This document shows positions 34,786 through 41,690 of a stretch of DNA of 64,000 bases, piece after piece. The position numbers and the translations under genes were made by a program. The stretch is from Lyngbya sp. PCC 8106 (GTDB taxonomy: Bacteria; Cyanobacteriota; Cyanobacteriia; Cyanobacteriales; Microcoleaceae), in contig NZ_AAVU01000004.1 of NCBI RefSeq assembly GCF_000169095.1, positions 124,001-188,000 of the forward strand. The letters run 5' to 3'. The stretch's first letter is position 1. Each line of letters begins with the position of its first letter. The notes beneath the pieces were generated by a model. The model was not told the origin of the DNA. It saw only the letters and a list, made by a program, of their open reading frames with translations, and searched no databases.

Positions 34786-35484
34786 ATGGTGAACCGAGAA
34801 CGAACGATTGTTGTCTTAGGGGTTGTCAGTGCAATCGCCTCTCTCGTCATTGGAATGGCGAGAACAGCAACGGTGTCTGAACTCCCTCACAAGCAACCTG
34901 ACTATGAACGACTCTCGAAAATGTTAGCGGCCGGAGCGTTTCAAAAAGCAGACCGACAAACCTATCGGATCATGTTGATTGTATTACAAAAGTACCCCGA
35001 TCAACTTTCAAAATCAGTTTATTTGACCGAAGATGATATTGCAAATTTTCCCTGTAAAGATTTACTCAAGCTTGATCAACTTTGGTATCAGTATAGTCGC
35101 GGAAAGTTTGGTTTTAGAACTCAGCAGCAAATTTGGATGAATCTTCAGCAGAGTCAGGATTCTCAATTCTGGAATCTCTCCCAATTATTTGATGATTTTG
35201 CCCAACAAGTGAACTGGAAAGTGTCTCAAGGTTGGAAATCCTACGAGGAATTAACGTTTGATTTAACGGCAAATCCTGGTCATTTACCTGCACTGGCTAC
35301 CGGGGGTTCGGTGACAACAACAATTCCAGTCAAGGATAACCAAAAATTAAAATCTAAAACAGATATGCCGCTCTGGGAATTTAATGTTAACTGTGTTCGA
35401 GTCAATCAAAAGGATCAGTTGATTAAATGTACACCTAATCTCAGTCCAGCTATTTTTTCTCGTTTAGCCAGTTGTCAAATATAG
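34786..35484 (+). CDS. Membrane-anchored hypothetical protein, GUN4-like region
   Basis: A 232-residue protein. One N-terminal hydrophobic segment (TIVVLGVVSAIASLVIGMA) serves as signal or anchor. Residues about 38-150 (YERLSKMLAAGAFQKADRQTYRIML, then FPCKDLLKLDQLWYQYSRGKFGFRTQQQIWMNL) resemble the GUN4 domain, which binds porphyrins: the pattern L-x-x-G-x-F-x-x-A-D...T and I-D-x-L-W-x-x-S-x-G-x-F-G-F is characteristic. The next gene, about 430 bp on, is hemE, but the link may be chance. The C-terminal 80 residues are low in motif content. The GUN4 call is by motif memory, not by search. Confidence 0.65.
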   Translation: MVNRERTIVVLGVVSAIASLVIGMARTATVSELPHKQPDYERLSKMLAAGAFQKADRQTYRIMLIVLQKYPDQLSKSVYLTEDDIANFPCKDLLKLDQLWYQYSRGKFGFRTQQQIWMNLQQSQDSQFWNLSQLFDDFAQQVNWKVSQGWKSYEELTFDLTANPGHLPALATGGSVTTTIPVKDNQKLKSKTDMPLWEFNVNCVRVNQKDQLIKCTPNLSPAIFSRLASCQI

Positions 35485-35912
35485 ATTGATTATCTTAATT
35501 GTTATACTCTTTTAACTTCAAGACTTTTCTACCCCTCTTGGATAACAGTTGGATTCAAAAAATAATCTATTCACGATTTATAATTCATAATTCTGTTGAT
35601 CAACGGGGTGAGCAAATTTTCTCCCCGTGCAACCGACTTCCCTCCTCAAAGCTTACCAGTCTCTAGAAAAAAGATTGCCAACCTTAACCCACAGAGGCAT
35701 GAGTACAGTTGCATCATGTATCAGGTTGGGATTGAAATAAAATGTTACTTTCAGAGTTCTAGGGGAGAAATACCGTTGCTGGCTGCAATTGATCTGTCTA
35801 CACCCGATCTTTACCCCTGGTGACTTGCTCAAATCTGATGAGATGCGATCGCGAGAGTGATACTCTAGATAGAAGAATTCAGATCATTAATATAAAGTAA
35901 AGTGAAGTTGAA
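35485..35912. other. Intergenic region before hemE
   Basis: About 430 bp without a convincing gene. A 75-codon frame at 35596-35823 has no family features and is probably noncoding. A HIP1 octamer lies at about 35845. No clear promoter was identified. Confidence 0.4.
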
Positions 35913-36977
35913 ATGAGTGAATCGACCCAAATTCCCTATCTGTTGCGGGCGGCGCGTGGAGAACAGTTAGACCGCCCTCCCGTGTGGATGATGCGACAGG
36001 CGGGTCGCTATATGAAAGCCTATCGAGACTTGCGCGACCAATACCCCTCTTTTCGCGATCGCTCTGAGAAAACTGACATCGCAGTTGAAATTTCTCTGCA
36101 ACCTTATCGCGCTTTTGCACCCGATGGCGTGATTTTGTTCTCTGATATTCTCACTCCTTTACCGGGAATGGGGATTAATTTCGATATTGTTGAAAGCAAA
36201 GGGCCGATTATCGATCCGCCGATTCGGAGTCTGTCTCAAATTGAACAAGTTTATCCTCTCGAACCTGAAGAATCTCTCCCGTTTATTCGCGAGATTTTAC
36301 AAACTTTGCGTCAAGAAGTGGGTAATAAAGCCGCTGTTTTGGGGTTTGTTGGCGCTCCCTGGACGTTAGCTGCTTATGCGATTGAAGGAAAAAGTTCTAA
36401 GGATTATACTGTCATTAAAAGTATGGCATTTTCTGAACCGGAAATGCTGCATCAATTCCTCGGAAAACTAGCCGATTCAATTGCAACTTATGTTCGCTAT
36501 CAAATTGATTGTGGCGCTCAAATTGTTCAGATGTTTGACTCTTGGGCGGGTCAATTAGCACCCCAAGATTACGAAACGTTTGCATTACCTTATCAAAAAC
36601 GAGTGGTTGATTTGGTCAAACAAACGCATCCAGATACGCCGATGATTCTTTATATTAACGGTAGTTCTGGAATATTAGAACGGATGTCAAAAACTGGCGT
36701 TGATATGATTAGTGTAGACTGGACTGTAGATATGGCGGAGGCGAGAAGTCGCATTGGTCATCATCTCGGAGTTCAAGGAAATATTGATCCTTGTGTTTTA
36801 TTTGGGTCAAAACAATTGATTCGCGATCGCATTTTGGAAACGATTCGCAAAGCAGGAAATCGAGGTCATATTCTCAATCTCGGACATGGAGTTCTCCAAA
36901 AAACACCGGAAGAAAATGTGGCTTATTTCTTTGAAACTGCAAAACAAGCTGATCAATTGTTAGCGGTTTCTGTCTGA
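35913..36977 (+). CDS. hemE: Uroporphyrinogen decarboxylase
   Basis: HemE (354 residues) removes four carboxyl groups from uroporphyrinogen III to give coproporphyrinogen III, the last shared step toward heme and chlorophyll. The signature PPVWMMRQAGRYMKAYRDLR is near residue 22. Active-site residues appear in ILFSDILTPLPGMGINFD (catalytic Asp) and in FVGAPWTLAAYAIEG; the C-terminal NLGHGVLQKTPEENV is conserved. Length is standard. It is a single gene, followed by an inverted repeat (37017-37053). Confidence 0.97.
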   Translation: MSESTQIPYLLRAARGEQLDRPPVWMMRQAGRYMKAYRDLRDQYPSFRDRSEKTDIAVEISLQPYRAFAPDGVILFSDILTPLPGMGINFDIVESKGPIIDPPIRSLSQIEQVYPLEPEESLPFIREILQTLRQEVGNKAAVLGFVGAPWTLAAYAIEGKSSKDYTVIKSMAFSEPEMLHQFLGKLADSIATYVRYQIDCGAQIVQMFDSWAGQLAPQDYETFALPYQKRVVDLVKQTHPDTPMILYINGSSGILERMSKTGVDMISVDWTVDMAEARSRIGHHLGVQGNIDPCVLFGSKQLIRDRILETIRKAGNRGHILNLGHGVLQKTPEENVAYFFETAKQADQLLAVSV

Positions 36978-37016
36978 TTTTGAATCTAATCTTGAAAGAT
37001 TCTAGATGAAGAATGA

Positions 37017-37053
37017 CGGATAGCTTTTTCAGATTCTATATAAAATCTATCCG
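37017..37053. repeat. Inverted repeat between hemE and the epimerase gene
   Basis: CGGATAG at 37017-37023 and CTATCCG at 37047-37053 are perfect inverted arms around a 23-base AT-rich spacer. There is no T run, so this could be an operator or a weak hairpin just ahead of the next start codon. Confidence 0.4.
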
Positions 37054-37074
37054 TTGTTTCTCTCCGCTATGCTT

Positions 37075-38025
37075 ATGACCAAACGAATTTTAATCACGGG
37101 GGCTAGTGGCTGTATTGGTCACTATATTGCTGAAATTCTGATTCAACAAACGGATTATGAACTGTATTTTCTAGTTCGTAACCCGGATAAGTTGGGGTTT
37201 GATTATCAAGCCCGTTCAGGTATTTTTATCATCAAAGCCGATCTACGAGATATTGAACAATTTAGCGAACTTTTACCCACGATTAATATTGCGATTTTAG
37301 CGGCGACTTCTTGGGGCGGAATTGAAGAAGTTTTTACAGTTAATGTTAAGAGTACCCTAAACTTAATTAAACATCTCAACCCTCAAGTTTGTGAACAAAT
37401 TCTCTACTTTTCAACCGCGAGTGTTTTAGGTCGAGATAATCAACCTCTCAAACAAGCAGGTGAAATTGGAACTGATTATATTCGCTCAAAATATGAATGT
37501 TTGCATCAACTTCTAGACCTTGAACAAACCTTACCCCCTTTGAAAATTTTATTCCCAACTTTGGTATTTGGCGGAGATACGAATAAACCCTATTCTCATC
37601 TATCTTCGGGTTTACCGGATGTCGTCAAACAGCTTAATTTCATTCGCTGGTTAAAAGCCGATGCAAGTTTTCATTTTATTCACGCCGAAGATATCGCCAA
37701 AGTTGTTTTTTATCTGGTTAATCACCCACCTAACTCATTACAAACGGAACAATTTGTTCTGGGAAATCCAGCAATTACCGTGAATCAAGCGATTGAAGAA
37801 ATTTGTCATTTTTACCATAAAAAAATCTATTTTCGCTTCAATTTATCTTCAGCACTCACCAATATTATCATTAAAGTCTTTAAGATTCAGATCGCAGATT
37901 GGGATAGATTCTGTATCAGCTATCGTCATTTTACCTATCAAAACCCCATTAATCCCTCTGTTTTTAACGTTCAACCCTCTTATCCGACTCTTACAGATAT
38001 TTTAAAAGCGAGTTCAAAGAAATAA
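37075..38025 (+). CDS. NAD-dependent epimerase/dehydratase (extended SDR)
   Basis: A 316-residue protein from the chosen ATG (MTKRILITGASG). The Rossmann motif GASGCIGHYIAE (G-x-x-G-x-x-G) is at residues 8-14. The extended-SDR catalytic set appears as YFSTASVLG and Y-x-x-x-K in DYIRSKYECLH. The third strand has LRDIEQFSELL. It probably acts on a nucleotide sugar or similar substrate. The frame opens seven codons earlier with TTG, and an ATG also lies at 37069; I prefer 37075 since the first strand starts right after it. It ends convergent with the HEPN-like gene. Confidence 0.85.
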   Translation: MTKRILITGASGCIGHYIAEILIQQTDYELYFLVRNPDKLGFDYQARSGIFIIKADLRDIEQFSELLPTINIAILAATSWGGIEEVFTVNVKSTLNLIKHLNPQVCEQILYFSTASVLGRDNQPLKQAGEIGTDYIRSKYECLHQLLDLEQTLPPLKILFPTLVFGGDTNKPYSHLSSGLPDVVKQLNFIRWLKADASFHFIHAEDIAKVVFYLVNHPPNSLQTEQFVLGNPAITVNQAIEEICHFYHKKIYFRFNLSSALTNIIIKVFKIQIADWDRFCISYRHFTYQNPINPSVFNVQPSYPTLTDILKASSKK

Positions 38026-38051
38026 ATTAAAAATACTTGAATTTAGATTGA

Positions 38052-39017
38052 TTAGTCATCATAAGCTCTCGAATTCATATAATGTCCCATTTGCCCTTCA
38101 CACATTAAGCAACCTGACATATAACTATCTTCTATATCCCCTGCAACAAATGTACCACAGTAGCCGCAATCGTCCACCTGATCGTGAGTAGTTAAGCAAG
38201 ATAAACAGAGCCATCCATTACTTGTAAAAATTACTGATGGTTCCTCGATATATTCGCAATCATTGCAGTATGCAAAACTATCTTCATAATCGGACAAGCA
38301 TTCGCTCATTACATCTCTAAACTCAAAAGTTTTGCCACAAGATGCACAACTTAATGAAGTAAAAAGGCTAAATTCACTTGTATATCTAGTATATCTAGCT
38401 TTTATTAGACTGGAATGACAAGATGGACATCTGATGTTTTCAGTTGCCTCTTCCAGAATTTTATGTTTAAACTTGATACCTTCAAATGACTGCTTACAGG
38501 CTACCTCTTCAGCTTTATACACGTCGGCTGTATTTAAAAAAGCTTGCCAACATATTTCCCCAAGAAGTTTATGCGGTTCTTCATTTAAAACATCATTTAT
38601 GAAGTCTCGAATTAGAATAAAAGATTTAGCAATAACCTCACGAACTGCATCAGGAGATTTATCTGTATAGTAATGTTCTATATTGTTACGAAGTTTATTT
38701 AGCTCGTCAAACTTTTTCCAGTCTACTATAATTTTAAGGCTGCTAAATCTTTCCTTAATATCTTGAACGTCTACTGTTTTTTTGCCAACACCTAGAAAAT
38801 TTATATTTCCTGCACCATCATCAACTGGCCTTATATCTTTTTTAATTAAAACTTCCCTATCATATGAAGGAGATAAACGGCAAAGTTTCTCCTTGTACAG
38901 CAGAAGTATTCCAGCACAAATATTTCTGACGGCAGACAGATACCTTCTACTGTCACCTAGCAGGTAGTCTTCTACACCCACCTGTATTGATTCAATCGCA
39001 TTATTTAGAAGAGACAT
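38052..39017 (-). CDS. HEPN-like protein with six CxxC pairs (zinc ribbons)
   Basis: A 321-residue protein of no known family. The N-terminal part (about 1-145) is helical. At residues 110-115 it has RNNIEH, fitting the R-x4-H active motif of HEPN ribonucleases, preceded by a long helix as in HEPN folds. The C-terminal part has six CxxC pairs at 197/200, 224/227, 251/254, 271/274, 284/287 and 303/306, enough for three zinc ribbons. Base composition is more AT-rich than in the core genes around it. It lies beside a MazF/PemK toxin pair. An RNase or defence role is inference from the motif and location. Confidence 0.6.
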   Translation of the reverse strand: MSLLNNAIESIQVGVEDYLLGDSRRYLSAVRNICAGILLLYKEKLCRLSPSYDREVLIKKDIRPVDDGAGNINFLGVGKKTVDVQDIKERFSSLKIIVDWKKFDELNKLRNNIEHYYTDKSPDAVREVIAKSFILIRDFINDVLNEEPHKLLGEICWQAFLNTADVYKAEEVACKQSFEGIKFKHKILEEATENIRCPSCHSSLIKARYTRYTSEFSLFTSLSCASCGKTFEFRDVMSECLSDYEDSFAYCNDCEYIEEPSVIFTSNGWLCLSCLTTHDQVDDCGYCGTFVAGDIEDSYMSGCLMCEGQMGHYMNSRAYDD

Positions 39018-39082
39018 AGCCTCCGCCTTTCTATTAAAAATATTTTCATTAAAATCTTAAAAATTTAGGTTGCTAATCAGTT

Positions 39083-39427
39083 TTAGAGTTCATCTTTATC
39101 GGAAGCTGTCTTCGGAAATCCCAGCCACAACAACAAAGTCTCTTCAATTTTTCCTAACTGTTCCGAGTTTAATTCACCCAGTTTTCTGAGGAGTTTTGCG
39201 TGAGGAATGGTAATAATATTCTGCACATCGAAGACACCAGACTTCAAGAATTTAGCTTTAACATCTACCTCAAAACGTGAACCTCTCGGACTCGTTGTAT
39301 GAGGAACTAGAGTTGCTAACGCTCGATCTTGCTCGAAAGCAGGAATACTGACCACCAAACAGGGTCTAACTTTGGCAACATAACCCAGATCAACAAGCCA
39401 AACTTCGCCACGTTCAGGACTACTCAT
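39083..39427 (-). CDS. Type II toxin, MazF/PemK family
   Basis: A 114-residue MazF/PemK-like endoribonuclease toxin. RGEVWLVDLGYVAKVRPCLVVS is the typical start (G-E-V-W, and R-P-C-L-V-V in place of R-P-V-V-V-V). Other core strands are ALATLVPHTTSPRGSRFEVDV and QNIITIPHAKLLRKLGELNSEQLGKIEE. Its ATG overlaps the last bases of the upstream antitoxin gene (8 bp), the standard antitoxin-first order. In such systems the toxin cleaves mRNA at short sequences when the antitoxin is degraded. Confidence 0.9.
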   Translation of the reverse strand: MSSPERGEVWLVDLGYVAKVRPCLVVSIPAFEQDRALATLVPHTTSPRGSRFEVDVKAKFLKSGVFDVQNIITIPHAKLLRKLGELNSEQLGKIEETLLLWLGFPKTASDKDEL

Positions 39428-39611
39428 AATCTGCTTCTTGCTGATCGAGTGTTAAGAATAACTCCTCAGCATTTAAAACCAAGTCTTCATCTGTCAACGG
39501 TGGAAAATCCAAATGGACAAGCCGCCTCAAAATTTCTACCGCAACCTCAAGTTGCTCTGCATCAGGTAAGCGATCAAAAGTATTAAGAATCTCTTGTGCT
39601 AAAACAGTCAT
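39420..39611 (-). CDS. Antitoxin partner of the MazF/PemK toxin
   Basis: A 63-residue acidic protein (MTVLAQEILNTFDRLPDAEQLEVAVEILRRL...). The helical N-terminus and acidic C-terminus (FPPLTDEDLVLNAEELFLTLDQQEADYE) fit a small antitoxin of the kind encoded just before cyanobacterial MazF-like toxins. It overlaps the toxin start. It has no evident AbrB or ribbon-helix-helix domain, so how it binds DNA is unclear. Identification rests on position and size. Confidence 0.75.
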   Translation of the reverse strand: MTVLAQEILNTFDRLPDAEQLEVAVEILRRLVHLDFPPLTDEDLVLNAEELFLTLDQQEADYE

Positions 39612-39692
39612 AAATTTAAAAGCTGGATCTATTTAGACATTAGCACAGGTCTTAGAAACCTAGCAGGGTGTTCAGTTTAATCAAATTATACC

Positions 39693-39875
39693 TTAGATTC
39701 GCGCTGGGTTTTTACTGCCCGCAGTTTTTCCCAAGCAGCTTAAGTTACAGGTTTGAGGGGTTGTGCTGTTATGATAATCAAGCAGAGTTTTCATAGGTAC
39801 ACGAGTTCCAACAAAAACAGGGGTTCCACCTAAGATGTCAGGATCACTATGAATAACACGCGCTGCGGTTGCCAT
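39693..39875 (-). pseudogene. Truncated DUF433 antitoxin-like gene
   Basis: Residues 1-34 match the start of DUF433 proteins (VIHSDPDILGGTPVFVGTRVPMKTLLDY). After this the conserved C-terminal part (usually a run like F-x-x-x-F-P-x-V-x-x-E-Q) is missing and replaced by an unrelated 26-residue tail. Another frame just after the junction reads AWEKLRAVKTQRESKV before a stop, which looks like the end of a different protein, so two remnants may be joined. The usual partner, a DUF5615 PIN-like toxin, is absent. I call it a remnant. Confidence 0.7.
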
Positions 39876-39970
39876 GTCAGTTATCCATTCGTAGGAATTA
39901 CTCTTATTTTAGCTAATCTTCAAACACAGCCTAACTCAGCTTATTGTTATTGATGTGCTTCTATTCTGCT

Positions 39971-40528
39971 TTAGACAGTATTCTGCACGAGCCATTCTAT
40001 GACTTCTTGTGCATTTTTGTCGGGTGGGAAAACGGGATAAAAGACTTTAACAATTTTTCCATTATCTGCAATTAGGGTGAGTCGCTTAATTAATCGTTTT
40101 CCCTCTACTTCAAAGGTAGGTAATTTTAATGAGGTTGTCAGTAAAAAATCTGCATCGCTGAGAAGTTCAAAAGGCAAGTGCAGTCGTTCAACTGCTTCTT
40201 GTTGGGATGATGAGTCTTGTGTACTAAGTCCGTATACCTGCACTCCCAGAGTTTGTAATTCAGCATGATAATCCCGAAAAGCACAAGATTGCCAAGTACA
40301 ACCCGCAGCGCCCGGTATCTGTTCCCATCCATCGGGTATGGGTACATTAGGTTGCTTCGTCATGGGATAACAGTAAAGAACAACCTTTCCCAAAAGAGTT
40401 GATAAGTCTAATTGATTACCGCCAGTAGAAGTGAGTGTTAATTGAGGTAATCTTTCACCCAACAGGTGATTACACGCCCTGTCATCCTGGGGAATTGGTA
40501 ATTTTGATAAATCAGGTAAATATTCCAT
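39971..40528 (-). CDS. Peroxiredoxin-like (redoxin) protein
   Basis: A 185-residue thioredoxin-fold protein. GAAGCTWQSCAFRDYHAEL carries two cysteines five residues apart, as in PrxQ/BCP. Around it are LSTLLGKVVLYCYPMTKQPN and VYGLSTQDSSSQQEAVERLHLPFELLSDAD, which support a peroxiredoxin of the AhpC-TSA/redoxin type. It differs from the 29214 gene by an insert before the first Cys (PNVPIPDGWEQIPGAA). Some cyanobacterial relatives are annotated as PrxQ-like. It is divergent from the Pho-box promoter at 40617. Confidence 0.88.
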   Translation of the reverse strand: MEYLPDLSKLPIPQDDRACNHLLGERLPQLTLTSTGGNQLDLSTLLGKVVLYCYPMTKQPNVPIPDGWEQIPGAAGCTWQSCAFRDYHAELQTLGVQVYGLSTQDSSSQQEAVERLHLPFELLSDADFLLTTSLKLPTFEVEGKRLIKRLTLIADNGKIVKVFYPVFPPDKNAQEVIEWLVQNTV

Positions 40529-40616
40529 CTACAACTCCCTAATCTAACCAGTAACTTAAGAAGAATCAACCCAGAAAACTAACAATCAACCCATCAGTTA
40601 CCAGATACACTCTTAA

Positions 40617-40660
40617 CTTAACCCAATTTTAACAGAAATTTAATTTGAAGTTGTTATACT
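40617..40660 (+). promoter_or_regulatory. Pho box and -10 upstream of the secreted protein gene
   Basis: Three octamers at an 11-bp period: CTTAACCC (40617-40624), TTTAACAG (40628-40635) and TTTAATTT (40639-40646). This matches the cyanobacterial SphR/PhoB box design (eight-base repeats with three-base spacers). TATACT at 40655-40660 is placed as a -10 box. The gene starts at 40696. Confidence 0.7.
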
Positions 40661-40695
40661 CCTCCTGTGTTGCTTTGTAAAATTTTAGTGCTTCC

Positions 40696-41298
40696 ATGTG
40701 GGTTTTCAATCGCCTGTTAAAGATTACTTTTCTAACTCTGATTAACTGTTACTTCTTGAGTTCTATTGCTGTTGCTCAAGCTGATGAACGTCATCTCACG
40801 ATTGATGCTAACACTCCTTCCTACAACGTGTTAGTTCAAAAAGCAGAAACTCTAGCCAAACAATCTATCGAACAAGCATTTCAAGAAAACTCAACCCTCG
40901 AATCTATGACAATTATGATTCTCGGTGAACGAGGAGGTCAAACTGTACCGATTTTAAGGGCTAGAGTAACTCGTAGTCAATGGCAAGCCAACAGCGATGT
41001 TTCCGAGTTGACAAGATATTTCATCCGTTCAGAGTCTCTACTCGGTTACAACCAAGCCACTCCCAATGAGTCAGCGACACGTTCTGCTTCTAGTCCGAGA
41101 ACCCGTCCTCAACCCAACACTCAACAAACCCGTTCTCAACCGTCAACTTCCCCGGTGTCTCCTTCTCGACCGACTCAGACAACATCTCCCCAACCTTTTC
41201 CCAATATAAACGAATCCCCCAATATTATTCGCCTTGAACCCCGTTCCACTCCTCGTCGTAGCCCGCAAGAAAATGATCCCGGCTTTCGAGATGATTAG
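40696..41298 (+). CDS. Secreted hypothetical protein, Pro/Ser/Gln-rich tail
   Basis: A 200-residue protein with an N-terminal signal sequence (ITFLTLINCYFLSSIAVAQA, cleavage likely after AQA). A globular part (about 30-120) contains SYNVLVQKAETLAKQSIEQAFQENSTLES and TIMILGERGGQTVPILRARVTRSQWQ. It resembles a widely seen but uncharacterised cyanobacterial periplasmic family. The tail after residue 125 is disordered and rich in Pro, Ser, Gln and Arg. Its promoter has a Pho box, and the next gene, PhoX, has one too, so it may respond to phosphate starvation. Confidence 0.7.
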   Translation: MWVFNRLLKITFLTLINCYFLSSIAVAQADERHLTIDANTPSYNVLVQKAETLAKQSIEQAFQENSTLESMTIMILGERGGQTVPILRARVTRSQWQANSDVSELTRYFIRSESLLGYNQATPNESATRSASSPRTRPQPNTQQTRSQPSTSPVSPSRPTQTTSPQPFPNINESPNIIRLEPRSTPRRSPQENDPGFRDD

Positions 41299-41381
41299 AG
41301 CATCAGTAGAAATATTTTGCTCAAAATACTACTGAAAACTCCCTCAATTCTGGGGCAATAAATTCAATTTTTTTGATATGA

Positions 41382-41422
41382 CTTAACCTTTTATTTACCA
41401 GAATTTAATTACTTTTTAGTTA
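41382..41422 (+). promoter_or_regulatory. Pho box upstream of the PhoX gene
   Basis: Octamers at an 11-bp period: CTTAACCT (41382), ATTTACCA (41393), TTTAATTA (41404) and TTTAGTTA (41415). They match the SphR/PhoB direct-repeat layout about 270 bp before the phosphatase start codon. The 270-bp leader after it contains no gene that I can support. Confidence 0.65.
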
Positions 41423-41690
41423 ATGTTTTTTTTAACAAATCTTAAATATCTAGCAATAAGATGTTAGAGGTTTACGTGCGAGTTGAATGAATCAATCAAA
41501 CTGAGTAACGGGTGTAATTTAGGATTCTCAACCTAGCAATCAATAGGGCAACCTCTATATATCCTTCATAACCTGGGGAATCCATTCCGGAAAGTGCAAG
41601 TTTTTTTGACTCACTTCAACTCGCCATGAGAGTAGAAATCAGTCATCTACCCTCTCTACAGCAACAGAGAGAAAAGAGAGTTAAATTTCA

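Noticed and set aside
35596..35823. 75-codon frame before hemE
   Set aside because: No family likeness, no clear ribosome binding site and a composition like noncoding DNA around it.
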